A stretch of 50,294 nt of DNA, from assembly GCF_001019615.1 (NCBI RefSeq), contig NZ_JNBQ01000029.1, forward strand, positions 1-50,294, in the 5' to 3' direction. This DNA is from Cellulosimicrobium funkei (GTDB taxonomy: Bacteria; Actinomycetota; Actinomycetes; Actinomycetales; Cellulomonadaceae). The translations under genes and the position numbers were made by a program. The notes under the pieces are model-generated. The model searched no databases and was not told where the DNA came from. It saw only the letters and a program-made list of their open reading frames with translations. This document shows, in pieces, positions 8,448 to 16,375 of this stretch. Positions within the stretch are counted from its first letter, which is position 1. Each line of letters starts with the position of its first letter.

Positions 8448-8951
8448 TTGGAGCACTCACCGAGGGACCGCACCGGGCCGTACGCCGACCCGGACGTCGG
8501 CGACCCCACCCCCACAGATCCCGAGGAGTGGGCCACCGGCCGCCTCCTGTTCGCCGTCGCGCGCCGGATCGAGCGGGAGTGGAACGCCCACCTCGGGAAG
8601 TGGGACCTCAACCACGCGGGCTTCCCCGTGCTCATGCACCTGCTCGCCGGCCCGCGCTCGCAGCGCGTGCTCGCCGAGGAGTCGGGCGTGACCGAGCAGA
8701 CGATGAGCCGGGTCGTGGCGAGGCTCGAGCGCTCCGGGTACGTGACGCGCACGGACGACCCCGCCGACCGGCGCCGCCGTGCCGTCGCGATCACCGCGGC
8801 CGGGCGCGACGCCGGGCTCGCCGCGGCGCGTCGCCGGCCCGCCGAGGACCTCGCGACGCGCGGGCTCGACGACGCGCAGGTCGTCGCGCTGCGCGAGGCC
8901 CTGCTCGCGCTCCTCAAGACGCTCCCCCGCTCACCCCAGGACGAGGGTTAG
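8448..8951 (+). CDS. MarR family transcriptional regulator
   Basis: The 167-residue protein has the dimeric winged-helix layout of MarR: helices around FAVARRIEREWNAHL, a recognition region QRVLAEESGVTEQTMSRVVARL, and a wing with the family-typical RTDDPADRRRRAVAIT. The TTG at 8448 is preferred because GGAGGGAGGA (8431-8440) lies 7 nt upstream; the ATG at 8418 has no well-placed ribosome site. It is divergent from the MMPL exporter with a palindrome between them, so it probably controls efflux in response to an unknown ligand. Its TAG stop is also the start of the lipB -10 box. Confidence 0.9.
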   Translation: MEHSPRDRTGPYADPDVGDPTPTDPEEWATGRLLFAVARRIEREWNAHLGKWDLNHAGFPVLMHLLAGPRSQRVLAEESGVTEQTMSRVVARLERSGYVTRTDDPADRRRRAVAITAAGRDAGLAAARRRPAEDLATRGLDDAQVVALREALLALLKTLPRSPQDEG

Positions 8952-8954
8952 CCT
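8949..8954 (+). promoter_or_regulatory. -10 box (TAGCCT) of leaderless lipB, overlapping the marR stop codon
   Basis: TAGCCT is followed by 6 nt and the lipB ATG. Its first three bases are the marR stop codon TAG. Confidence 0.6.
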
Positions 8955-8960
8955 GGGCCG

Positions 8961-9647
8961 ATGGACCTGCTCGCGCTGCCCGGGATCACGGAGTACCACG
9001 AGGCCTGGGACCTCCAGCGCGCGGTGCACGACGACGTCGTCGCGGCCACCCGGCCGGACACCTTGATCCTCGTCGAGCACCCCTCCGTCTACACCGCCGG
9101 CCGCCGCACGCGCCGTGACGAGCGGCCCGACGACGGCACGCCCGTCGTGGACGTCGACCGCGGCGGGAAGATCACGTGGCACGGCCCGGGCCAGCAGGTC
9201 GCCTACCCGATCGTGCGGCTCGCCGAGCCGGTCGACGTCGTCGCGTACGTGCGCGCGCTGGAGGAGGCCGTCATGGGCGTGTGCGCGCGGCTCGGCCTCG
9301 TGACGATGCGCGTCGAGGGGCGCAGCGGGGTGTGGGTCGCGGCCGACGCGACGCGCCGCGAGCGCAAGGTCTGCGCGATCGGCGTGCGCGTCGCCAAGGG
9401 CGTGACGATGCACGGGCTCGCCCTCAACTGCGTCCCCGACCTCTCCCGCTTCGACCGGATCGTCCCCTGCGGCATCGAGGACGCCGACGTGACGTCGCTC
9501 ACCGCCGAGCTCGGGCGCGAGGTCACGCTCGCCGAGGTCGCGCCGCTGCTCGTCGCCGCGCTGGAGGAATCGCTCGCGCCGCTGCTCGCCGCGACCGCGT
9601 CGGGTACCGCCCACCTCGCCGTCCCGCAGGACGCGCTCGCGGGCTAG
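8961..9647 (+). CDS. lipB: Lipoyl(octanoyl) transferase LipB
   Basis: LipB transfers octanoate from acyl carrier protein to the lipoyl-domain lysine of E2 or GcvH proteins, the first step of lipoate assembly. The 228-residue sequence shows [16 protein letters not shown] (the RGG-x3-HGPGQ signature) near residues 54-69, KVCAIGVRV with the active-site lysine near 136, and ALNCVPDL with the catalytic cysteine near 156. It lies upstream of lipA and close to the lipoylated E2 gene. Translation appears leaderless. A MFS gene separates it from lipA, unlike the direct adjacency in mycobacteria. Confidence 0.96.
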   Translation: MDLLALPGITEYHEAWDLQRAVHDDVVAATRPDTLILVEHPSVYTAGRRTRRDERPDDGTPVVDVDRGGKITWHGPGQQVAYPIVRLAEPVDVVAYVRALEEAVMGVCARLGLVTMRVEGRSGVWVAADATRRERKVCAIGVRVAKGVTMHGLALNCVPDLSRFDRIVPCGIEDADVTSLTAELGREVTLAEVAPLLVAALEESLAPLLAATASGTAHLAVPQDALAG

Positions 9648-9730
9648 GCTGGGTACTCCAGGGAATCCTCGCGCGCCGGAGTACGGGTGGGTCGGCGCGC
9701 GGTAGGACGTACCCCGAGGACCTGGACCGC
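9645..9730 (+). promoter_or_regulatory. MFS gene promoter (-10 TAGGCT) and leader with a hairpin
   Basis: TAGGCT at 9645-9650 starts with the lipB stop codon. The predicted transcript begins near 9658. The 5' leader of about 73 nt contains an 8-bp inverted repeat, CGCGCGCC (9670-9677) with GGCGCGCG (9694-9701), before the GAGGA ribosome site at 9716-9720. Confidence 0.4.
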
Positions 9731-11077
9731 ATGACCACCACCCCCGCGCGCCCGACGTCGCGCGCCCGCACCACCTCACCCCTCCCTTCGTCACCCCGCC
9801 CCGACGCGCCGGCTCGCAGCGGCTACGCGCGCCTGCCGCAGCTCGCGGGGCGCGCGTTCCTCCCCGTGGCGTTCCTCGCCCGGCTCCCGTTCTCGATGCT
9901 CACCATCGGGACCCTGCTCCTCGTGTCGTCGACGACGTCGTCCGTCGCGCTCGGCGGCCTCGCGTCGGCCGCGACCGCGCTCGGTACCGCCCTCGGCGGC
10001 CCGACCCAGGGGGCGCTCGCCGACCGCGTCGGTCAGCGCCGGGTCCTGCTCGTCGCCGTCCCCGTCGCGACGCTCGCCGTGCTCGGCCTCGTGCTCGCAG
10101 CCGCCGCGCCCGGCGCGACGGCGGCGGTCCTGGCCGCCGCGGCGGTGACCGGAGCGAGCGCACCGCAGGTCGGTCCGCTCGCGCGCGTGCGCTGGCTCCG
10201 GCTCGCCGCCGACGAGCCGCGCACCGTGGAGGCCGCGATGAGCTACGAGAGCACCGCCGACGAGGTGAGCTTCGTCCTCGGGCCCGCGCTCGTCGGGGTG
10301 CTCGCGTCGGCCGGCTCGCCCCAGGTCGCGGTCCTCGTCGCGGCGGCCGGCATCGCCGTCTTCGGCATCGCGTTCGCCCTCCACCCGACGGCGCGCGCGA
10401 CCGGCTCCCGGACGACCACGGGGGCCCTCCCCGACGCCGGGCCGGGCGCCGGCGCGACGGGCGCGGGCGGTGTCCTCGCGCTCGTGCGGCGCGAGGCCGT
10501 CGTGCTCGTCGGGATGCTCGCGATGGGTCTCTTGTTCGGCGGGACCCAGGCCGCGCTCACGGCGTTGACCCGCGACACGGGCGTGCCCGGGAGCGCGGGC
10601 CTCGTCTACGCCGTGATGGGGGTGGGCTCAGCCGTCACGGCCCTGTCGGTCGTCGCGCTCCCCCGTCGCTGGGGCCTGCGCAGCCGGTGGATCACGTTCG
10701 CCGCCGGGCTCGTCGCGGGCACGATCGCGCTGGTCCTCGCAGCCGCGAGCGGCTCGCTGACGGCCGTCGTCGTCGCGGTCGCCGCGACCGGCCTGTTCGT
10801 CGGGCCCGTCATGGTCACGGTGTTCACCGTCGCCGGCGAGCGCGCGCCCGCCGGCCGGACGGCGTCGGCCATGACGCTCGTGGCGAGCGCGAACGTCGTC
10901 GGCGTCGCGATCGGCGCGTCGGGGGGCGGCGCGCTCGCCGACGCCGTCTCGACGACGACCGCCTTCTCGCTGCCCGTCGTCGCGGCGGTCCTGCTCGTCG
11001 TGACCGGGGTGTCGTTGACGTCACGTCCACAGGGTGAGCGACGCGCGGGAGACGACGAGCGCGAGCGCGTAGTCTGA
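9731..11077 (+). CDS. Major facilitator superfamily transporter
   Basis: The 448-residue protein has about 12 hydrophobic segments in two six-helix halves and the MFS motif ADRVGQRRVLLV between helices 2 and 3 (around residues 97-108). An Ala/Gly-rich loop near residues 225-250 separates the halves. The substrate is not recognisable; the general layout fits drug/metabolite efflux proteins. The ATG at 9731 has GAGGA 10 nt upstream and directly precedes a short disordered N-terminus. It sits between lipB and lipA, which may be chance insertion or co-regulation. Confidence 0.88.
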   Translation: MTTTPARPTSRARTTSPLPSSPRPDAPARSGYARLPQLAGRAFLPVAFLARLPFSMLTIGTLLLVSSTTSSVALGGLASAATALGTALGGPTQGALADRVGQRRVLLVAVPVATLAVLGLVLAAAAPGATAAVLAAAAVTGASAPQVGPLARVRWLRLAADEPRTVEAAMSYESTADEVSFVLGPALVGVLASAGSPQVAVLVAAAGIAVFGIAFALHPTARATGSRTTTGALPDAGPGAGATGAGGVLALVRREAVVLVGMLAMGLLFGGTQAALTALTRDTGVPGSAGLVYAVMGVGSAVTALSVVALPRRWGLRSRWITFAAGLVAGTIALVLAAASGSLTAVVVAVAATGLFVGPVMVTVFTVAGERAPAGRTASAMTLVASANVVGVAIGASGGGALADAVSTTTAFSLPVVAAVLLVVTGVSLTSRPQGERRAGDDERERVV

Positions 11078-11185
11078 CCGGAGTCCGGCGTCGTACCAGG
11101 GCACGCGCACCCGAACGGTGCGCCGCCCGCCTGCCTGCTCGGCGCGACGTCGGCGCTCACTCGCCACGACGACCGGGAGACACCC
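11070..11185 (+). promoter_or_regulatory. lipA promoter (-10 TAGTCT) and about 100-nt leader with hairpin
   Basis: TAGTCT (11070-11075) overlaps the MFS stop. The leader carries GCGCACC (11105-11111) and GGTGCGC (11117-11123), a perfect 7-bp stem with a 5-nt loop. GGGAGA (11175-11180) is the ribosome site for the GTG start. Confidence 0.4.
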
Positions 11186-12196
11186 GTGACGATCGCACCT
11201 GAAGGACGGCGCATGCTGCGGGTCGAGGCCCGCAACGCCGCGACGCCGATCGAGAAGAAGCCCGAGTGGATCAAGACCCGCGCGACGATGGGTCCTGAGT
11301 ACTCCGAGCTCAAGGGCCTCGTGAAGCGCGAGGGCCTGCACACGGTCTGCGAGGAGGCGGGCTGTCCCAACATCTTCGAGTGCTGGGAGGACCGCGAGGC
11401 GACGTTCCTCATCGGCGGCGACCAGTGCACGCGGCGCTGCGACTTCTGCCAGATCGACACGGGCAAGCCGGCCGACTTCGACGCCGACGAGCCGCGTCGC
11501 GTCGCGGAGTCCGTCCAGGCGATGGGCCTGCGCTACTCGACGATCACGGGTGTCGCGCGTGACGACCTGCCCGACGGCGGCGCCTGGCTCTACGCGGAGA
11601 CCGTCCGCCAGATCCACCAGCTCAACCCGGGCACGGGCGTCGAGCTGCTCATCCCCGACTTCAACGCGATCCCCGAGCTGCTCGACGAGGTGAACGCGTC
11701 GCGTCCCGAGGTGCTCGCGCACAACCTCGAGACCGTGCCGCGCATCTTCAAGCAGATCCGCCCCGGCTTCCGCTACGAGCGCTCGCTGTCCGTGCTCACC
11801 CGGGCGCGCGAGGCCGGCCTGGTGACCAAGTCGAACATCATCCTCGGCATGGGCGAGACGATCGACGAGGCCAAGGAGGCGCTGCAGGACCTGCACGACG
11901 CCGGCTGCGACCTCGTGACGATCACGCAGTACCTGCGCCCGTCGCTGCGCCACCACCCCGTGGACCGGTGGGTCAAGCCCGAGGAGTTCGTCGAGCTGTC
12001 GGACGCCGCGGAGGAGATCGGCTTCCTCGGGGTCATGTCCGGCCCGCTCGTGCGGTCGTCGTACCGCGCGGGTCGCCTGTGGGGCCAGGCCATGACGCGC
12101 CGCGGCATGGAGATCCCCCCGGCGCTCGCGCACCTCGCCGAGCCGACGACGTCCCGCCAGGAGGCCGCGAGCCTGCTGGCCCGCGCACCCCACTAG
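11186..12196 (+). CDS. lipA: Lipoyl synthase LipA
   Basis: LipA is a radical-SAM enzyme that inserts two sulfurs into the protein-bound octanoyl chain. The 336-residue sequence has both required cysteine sets: [12 protein letters not shown] for the auxiliary sacrificial cluster (about residues 55-66) and CTRRCDFC for the SAM cluster (about 82-89). The C-terminal RSSYRAG motif of lipoyl synthases is present near residue 291. The GTG at 11186 is chosen because GGGAGA lies 5 nt upstream; the inner ATG at 11213 is a weaker option. It acts with LipB to activate the E2 encoded at the left edge. Confidence 0.97.
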   Translation: MTIAPEGRRMLRVEARNAATPIEKKPEWIKTRATMGPEYSELKGLVKREGLHTVCEEAGCPNIFECWEDREATFLIGGDQCTRRCDFCQIDTGKPADFDADEPRRVAESVQAMGLRYSTITGVARDDLPDGGAWLYAETVRQIHQLNPGTGVELLIPDFNAIPELLDEVNASRPEVLAHNLETVPRIFKQIRPGFRYERSLSVLTRAREAGLVTKSNIILGMGETIDEAKEALQDLHDAGCDLVTITQYLRPSLRHHPVDRWVKPEEFVELSDAAEEIGFLGVMSGPLVRSSYRAGRLWGQAMTRRGMEIPPALAHLAEPTTSRQEAASLLARAPH

Positions 12197-12199
12197 ACT
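12194..12199 (+). promoter_or_regulatory. -10 box (TAGACT) of the leaderless DUF4191 gene, overlapping the lipA stop
   Basis: TAGACT begins with the lipA TAG stop codon and ends 7 nt before the ATG at 12207. Confidence 0.55.
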
Positions 12200-12206
12200 G
12201 ACCCGC

Positions 12207-12950
12207 ATGGCCCGCAAGAACTCGGACAGCACCGGCGCGCCCGCCGCCGGCGAGCAGGTCGCGAAGCAGAAGAAGCCCAAGAAGCAGCGCTGGTACCACC
12301 AGGTGTGGGCCGCGTACCAGATGACGCGCAAGCAGGACCCCGCGGTCACGTGGGTCATGCTCGGCGTGTTCGTCGGCATCCTCGCCGTCGCGCTGGGCAT
12401 CGGCCTGTGGTGGGGCCAGTGGGTCTACACCCTGATCGTCGGCATCCCGTTCGCGGCGCTGGGCGCGATGTTCGTGCTCACGCGTCGCGCCGAGCGCGCC
12501 GCCTACCAGCAGATCGAGGGCCAGCCCGGCGCGGCCCGCGCCGCGCTCGGGACGATCCGCCGCGGCTGGACGTTCGACGAGGAGCCCGTCGCGATCGACC
12601 CGCGCACGCAGGACCTGGTGTTCCGCGGCGTCGGCCGGGCCGGCGTCGTGCTGGTGAGCGAGGGCCCGGCGCACCGCGCGAAGCGTCAGCTCGACGCCGA
12701 GCGCAAGCGCGTCGCGCGCGTGCTGCCGAACGTGCCGATCACGACGATCCAGGTCGGCGACGAGGAGGGCCAGGTCGCGCTCCCCAAGCTTCCCCGCGCG
12801 GTGCAGAAGCTCAAGCCGTCGCTCACCAAGCCGGAGACGGCCGAGGTGTCCAAGCGGCTGCGCGCCCTCGGCGTCTCGCGCCTGCCGATCCCCAAGGGCA
12901 TCGACCCGACGCGTGCGCGCCCGGACCGCAAGGGCCTCAAGGGTCGCTGA
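12207..12950 (+). CDS. DUF4191 family membrane protein (Rv2219-like)
   Basis: The 247-residue protein has a Lys-rich N-terminus (residues 14-30), two transmembrane helices (about 49-70 and 73-93) and a long basic cytoplasmic C-terminal domain. This matches the actinobacterial DUF4191 family found directly after lipA. A role near lipoate metabolism or the cell envelope has been suggested only by context. The ATG start is supported by a -10 hexamer 7 nt upstream. It ends just before a strong hairpin shared with the convergent RDD gene. Confidence 0.9.
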   Translation: MARKNSDSTGAPAAGEQVAKQKKPKKQRWYHQVWAAYQMTRKQDPAVTWVMLGVFVGILAVALGIGLWWGQWVYTLIVGIPFAALGAMFVLTRRAERAAYQQIEGQPGAARAALGTIRRGWTFDEEPVAIDPRTQDLVFRGVGRAGVVLVSEGPAHRAKRQLDAERKRVARVLPNVPITTIQVGDEEGQVALPKLPRAVQKLKPSLTKPETAEVSKRLRALGVSRLPIPKGIDPTRARPDRKGLKGR

Positions 12951-12970
12951 CCCCGACCTACTCCTGCTGC

Positions 12971-13023
12971 ACGACGACGCCCGGCCGGGCGAGGATCGCT
13001 CCTCACCGGCCGGGCGTCGTCGT
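12971..13023. terminator. Long bidirectional terminator hairpin
   Basis: The arms 12971-12988 and 13006-13023 pair perfectly over 18 bp. The intervening bases form a further 5-bp stem (GAGGA with TCCTC). It lies between the convergent DUF4191 and RDD genes and can serve both. Confidence 0.85.
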
Positions 13024-13078
13024 CCGGAGGACTCTGCGGCGGGACGCTGGTCGCGGACCAGCCGTGGTCGGACCAGCC

Positions 13079-13555
13079 TCAGGTGCGGACCAGGACGGTG
13101 CCGGCCGCACGGTCGTGGAGCCCGCGCCCGTCCGCGTCCCACACGACGGCGGGGATGACGAGGCACAGCAGCACCGTGCGCAGCAGACCGCGGCCGATGC
13201 CGACCATCCGCGCGGGCTCGGCCAGGCGGCGGACCCGCATCCCCATGACCCGGTGCCCGACCGTGAAGCCCAGCGTGCTCACGAGCAGGACGTTCTCGAT
13301 CGCGAAGACCAGCGGCTGGGACCAGACCGGCAGCGCGGAGATGCCCTCGAAGAAGCCCGGCGCGGCAGGCCGGAAGAAGAGGAACGCGACGAGCGTCGCG
13401 AGCACCCAGTCGATGACGAGCGCCACGACGCGCCGTCCCAGGGTCGCGAGCGAACCCGGTCCGTCCGGCGGCAGACCGAGCCGCGCGCCGCGACCGTCCT
13501 GCTGACCGCCCGGAGTGCCCTCGAGCCACGAACCCATGTCCTCGCGTGAAACCAC
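13079..13555 (-). CDS. RDD family membrane protein
   Basis: This is a roughly 158-residue protein with the RDD family layout: [18 protein letters not shown] (Arg then Asp in the first helix), a second helix [26 protein letters not shown] with the conserved Gly-His-Arg, and a third near the C-terminus ending [15 protein letters not shown]. The function of RDD proteins is unclear; some act in ion or compatible-solute exchange. The GTG at 13555 is preferred to the ATG at 13537 because TACCCT lies exactly 6 nt before it. In M. tuberculosis the corresponding gene lies just before glnA1 (recalled); here it faces away from glnA. Confidence 0.82.
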   Translation of the reverse strand: MVSREDMGSWLEGTPGGQQDGRGARLGLPPDGPGSLATLGRRVVALVIDWVLATLVAFLFFRPAAPGFFEGISALPVWSQPLVFAIENVLLVSTLGFTVGHRVMGMRVRRLAEPARMVGIGRGLLRTVLLCLVIPAVVWDADGRGLHDRAAGTVLVRT

Positions 13556-13561
13556 GGGACC

Positions 13562-13567
13562 AGGGTA
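13562..13567 (-). promoter_or_regulatory. -10 box (TACCCT) of the leaderless RDD gene
   Basis: On the minus strand TACCCT is followed by 6 nt and GTG at 13555. This decides the start codon. Confidence 0.5.
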
Positions 13568-13694
13568 CGTGCCGGTCGGTGGACGGCCTCGACGGTTCGG
13601 GCGCGCGCGGCGGTATCGTGCCGAACGGCACACCGCCCGCCGGCGGCTGCCGCGTGCCCTCGTGTAGCACGAACGTCACACGGGGACGCGGGAC

Positions 13695-13732
13695 GTAACA
13701 CGACCGAAACAATGGGTACACGGCGGGGAAAC
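13695..13732 (+). promoter_or_regulatory. GlnR box upstream of glnA
   Basis: The order is GTAAC, 6 nt, GAAAC, 6 nt, TACAC, 6 nt, GAAAC, with exact 11-bp periodicity. The known actinobacterial GlnR consensus is gTnAC-n6-GaAAC repeated. Three of the four half-sites fit well; the third (TACAC) is degenerate. The site is centred about 40 bp before the predicted transcription start, fitting activation or repression by GlnR under nitrogen limitation. Confidence 0.75.
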
Positions 13733-13742
13733 CGCCTCGGCC

Positions 13743-13748
13743 TAGGTT
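13743..13748 (+). promoter_or_regulatory. -10 box (TAGGTT) of glnA
   Basis: TAGGTT lies 11 bp after the GlnR box. No good -35 is present, as expected for an activator-dependent promoter. The predicted 5' leader is about 62 nt. Confidence 0.5.
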
Positions 13749-13816
13749 CGTGGGCGCCACGTCAGCGGCAGGTTCGCCGCGCAGCCCGACGGCACCACCC
13801 GATCAAGGAGCAACGG

Positions 13817-15241
13817 ATGTTCAACAACGCGGAGGAGGCAATCGCCTTCACGCGGAACGAGGGCGTCGAGTTCGTCGACGTCCGGTTCTGCGACCTGCCC
13901 GGCATCATGCAGCACTTCAACATCCCCGTCTCGCAGTTCGACGAGAAGGCGTTCGAGGACGGCCTGATGTTCGACGGGTCGTCGATCCGCGGCTTCCAGG
14001 CGATCCACGAGTCGGACATGAAGCTCGTGCCGGACGTCAAGACCGCGTTCGTGGACCCGTTCCGCAAGCGCAAGACGCTGGTCGTGAACTTCTCGATCGT
14101 CGACCCGTTCACGGGTGAGCCGTACTCGCGCGACCCCCGCAACATCGCGGCCAAGGCCGAGGCGTACCTGCGCTCCACCGGCATCGCCGACACCGCGTTC
14201 TTCGCGCCCGAGGCCGAGTTCTACCTCTTCGACGAGGCCCGCTTCGCGACGAACCAGCACTCGAGCTTCTACTACCTCGACTCGATCGAGGCCGCGTGGA
14301 ACACGGGCCGCGAGGAGGAGGGTGGCAACCTCGCGTATAAGACGCGCTACAAGGGCGGCTACTTCCCCGTCTCCCCGTCCGACCGCTTCGCGGACCTGCG
14401 CGACGACATGTGCGCGACGCTGGAGCAGGTCGGCCTCGAGGTCGAGCGCGCGCACCACGAGGTGGGCACCGCCGGCCAGCAGGAGATCAACTACCGCTTC
14501 AACACGCTGCTCCACGCGGCCGACGACCTGATGAAGTTCAAGTACGTCATCCGCAACGAGGCGTTCGAGGCCGGCAAGTCCGTCACGTTCATGCCGAAGC
14601 CGATCTTCGGCGACAACGGCTCGGGCATGCACTCGCACCAGTCCCTCTGGAAGGACGGCAAGCCGCTGTTCTTCGACGAGAAGGGCTACGGCGGTCTCTC
14701 CGACCTCGCGCGCTGGTACATCGGCGGCCTGCTCAAGCACGCCCCGTCGCTCCTCGCGTTCACCAACCCGTCGGTGAACTCCTACCACCGCCTGGTCCCG
14801 GGCTACGAGGCCCCGGTCAACCTGGTCTACTCGGCCCGCAACCGCTCCGCGTGCATCCGCATCCCGGTGACCGGCTCGTCCGCCGCCGCGAAGCGCGTCG
14901 AGTTCCGCGTCCCGGACCCGTCGGCCAACCCGTACCTCGCGTTCGCCGCGCAGCTCCTCGCCGGCATCGACGGCATCAAGAACCGCATCGAGCCGCCGGA
15001 GCCGATCGACAAGGACCTGTACGAGCTGCCGCCCGAGGAGCACGCGCAGATCCAGCAGGTCCCCGGCTCGCTCGCCGAGGCGCTGGACAACCTCGAGGCC
15101 GACCACGAGTTCCTCACGCAGGGCGACGTGTTCACGCCGGACCTCATCCAGACGTGGATCGACTACAAGCGCACCAACGAGATCGACCCGATCCGCCTGC
15201 GCCCGCACCCGCACGAGTTCGAGCTCTACTACGACATCTGA
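13817..15241 (+). CDS. glnA: Type I glutamine synthetase, adenylylatable (GlnA1)
   Basis: GlnA catalyses ATP-dependent amidation of glutamate with ammonia. The 474-residue sequence is full-length GSI with FDGSSIRGF, the metal-binding [12 protein letters not shown], the ATP loop [12 protein letters not shown] and NRSACIRIP. The adenylylation tyrosine lies in [11 protein letters not shown] (codons around 15013-15045), so GlnE-type control is expected. The ATG at 13817 has AAGGAG (13805-13810) 6 nt upstream; the longer open frame to 13712 crosses the promoter and is rejected. A GlnR box precedes it. glnE and a second synthetase lie about 6 kb downstream on the other strand. Confidence 0.97.
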   Translation: MFNNAEEAIAFTRNEGVEFVDVRFCDLPGIMQHFNIPVSQFDEKAFEDGLMFDGSSIRGFQAIHESDMKLVPDVKTAFVDPFRKRKTLVVNFSIVDPFTGEPYSRDPRNIAAKAEAYLRSTGIADTAFFAPEAEFYLFDEARFATNQHSSFYYLDSIEAAWNTGREEEGGNLAYKTRYKGGYFPVSPSDRFADLRDDMCATLEQVGLEVERAHHEVGTAGQQEINYRFNTLLHAADDLMKFKYVIRNEAFEAGKSVTFMPKPIFGDNGSGMHSHQSLWKDGKPLFFDEKGYGGLSDLARWYIGGLLKHAPSLLAFTNPSVNSYHRLVPGYEAPVNLVYSARNRSACIRIPVTGSSAAAKRVEFRVPDPSANPYLAFAAQLLAGIDGIKNRIEPPEPIDKDLYELPPEEHAQIQQVPGSLAEALDNLEADHEFLTQGDVFTPDLIQTWIDYKRTNEIDPIRLRPHPHEFELYYDI

Positions 15242-15262
15242 TCGGTCACGCCGACAGGTCTC

Positions 15263-15299
15263 ACGGCGGCCCGCCACCCTCCCGGTGGCGGGCCGCCGT
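15263..15299. terminator. Terminator hairpin after glnA
   Basis: The arms 15263-15278 and 15284-15299 form a perfect 16-bp stem with a 5-nt loop, 21 bases after the glnA stop. Confidence 0.85.
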
Positions 15300-15360
15300 C
15301 GTCTCTCTCGCCGATTCTGCTGATCCCTTGCCCGACCGTGATCCACTCGCTGGGTTTGTG

Positions 15361-15381
15361 AGCGGCGGTAACGATGCCGCT
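15361..15381. promoter_or_regulatory. Inverted repeat around a -10-like element before the chitinase gene
   Basis: AGCGGC (15361-15366) and GCCGCT (15376-15381) flank TAACGAT (15369-15375). This is a possible operator over the promoter, 18 bp upstream of the start codon. No known chitin regulator consensus is recognised. Confidence 0.3.
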
Positions 15382-15399
15382 ACGAGAGCAGGGGGATCC

Positions 15400-16311
15400 A
15401 TGAGCACACGCTTTCGACGCGCCCTCACGGCCGTCGCGTCCGCGCTGGTGTCGACCGTCGTGGCGGCGTCGCTCGCCACTCCGGCGAGTGCGACCGTGAC
15501 CACCGCGAGCGCCGACCCAGCCGCGAGCGCCGCCGCGTGCGCCGCGACGTGGTCGCCGACGACGGCGTACTCGGGCGGCCAGACGGCGTCGCACCACGGC
15601 CGGAACTGGACGGCCCGCTGGTGGACGCAGCGCGAGACGCCCGGGTCGACGAGCGTCTGGGTGGACGCGGGTCGCTGCGTCGGGGGCGGGGACGACTTCG
15701 TCGTGAGCCGTGCGGAGTTCGACGCGATCTTCCCGAACCGGCACCCGTTCTACACGTACGACGGGTTCGTCGACGCGCTGGGTGCCTACCCGGCGTTCGC
15801 GAGCACGGGCACGCCCGAGACGCGGACGCGCGAGGTCGCCGCGTTCCTCACCCACGCGGACTTCGAGTCGGTCGGGCTGCGGTACGTGAAGGAGATCAAC
15901 GAGGCCAACTACTGGATCAAGTGTGACGACGAGCAACCGTTCGGCTGCCCCGCCGGCCGGACGGCGTACTACGGCCGCGGGCCGATCATGTTCAGCTGGA
16001 ACTTCAACTACAAGGCCGCGGGTGACGCGCTCGGGATCGACCTGCTGAACGACCCGTGGCTCGTCGAGGAGGACCCGTCGGTCGCCTGGCAGACGGCGCT
16101 CTGGTACTGGAACACGCAGAACGGACCCGGGGTGATGACGTCGCACCAGGCGATGGTCTCGGGCGCCGGGTTCGGCCAGACGATCAACTCGCTCAACGGT
16201 GCGCTCGAGTGCGACGGCGGCAACCCGACGTCCGTGCAGTCGCGGGTGGACCGGTACGTGCGCATCACCGAGGTCCTGGGCGTGGCCCCGGGCTCGGGCC
16301 TGTACTGCTGA
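15400..16311 (+). CDS. Secreted GH19 chitinase with N-terminal chitin-binding domain
   Basis: The 303-residue preprotein has a signal peptide (Arg-rich start, hydrophobic core, probable cleavage after ASA near residue 31). A CBM5/12-type chitin-binding module (47-93, with the aromatic run WTARWWTQ) and a GH19 catalytic domain follow. Catalytic glutamates correspond to E156 in ADFES and E165 in YVKEIN. YYGRGPI and WNFNYKAAGDALGIDLL are typical of Streptomyces-type GH19. Two active-site neighbours differ from the usual sequence: SHE/AHE reads DFE, and GPIQLSW reads GPIMFSW. It hydrolyses chitin outside the cell. Strong hairpins bound the gene on both sides. Confidence 0.92.
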   Translation: MSTRFRRALTAVASALVSTVVAASLATPASATVTTASADPAASAAACAATWSPTTAYSGGQTASHHGRNWTARWWTQRETPGSTSVWVDAGRCVGGGDDFVVSRAEFDAIFPNRHPFYTYDGFVDALGAYPAFASTGTPETRTREVAAFLTHADFESVGLRYVKEINEANYWIKCDDEQPFGCPAGRTAYYGRGPIMFSWNFNYKAAGDALGIDLLNDPWLVEEDPSVAWQTALWYWNTQNGPGVMTSHQAMVSGAGFGQTINSLNGALECDGGNPTSVQSRVDRYVRITEVLGVAPGSGLYC

Positions 16312-16333
16312 CCGGGCTGTCCCGCGTGCAGCG

Positions 16334-16374
16334 AGGCGGGTGCGGTGCGCGCAGGGGGCGCACCGCACCCGCCT
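16334..16374. terminator. Bidirectional terminator between chitinase and monooxygenase genes
   Basis: The arms 16334-16350 and 16358-16374 form a perfect 17-bp stem with a 7-nt loop. It ends 2 bp before the convergent monooxygenase stop codon. Confidence 0.85.
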
Positions 16375-16375
16375 G

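Noticed and set aside
2044-8691. A 2215-codon open frame on the plus strand
   Set aside because: It runs antisense to the pseudokinase, oxidoreductase and MMPL genes, has Arg/Gly/Asp-rich shadow composition and no domain. It is an artefact of high GC.
5282-8917. A 1211-codon minus-strand frame
   Set aside because: It overlaps the MMPL gene in another frame and is Arg-rich noise.
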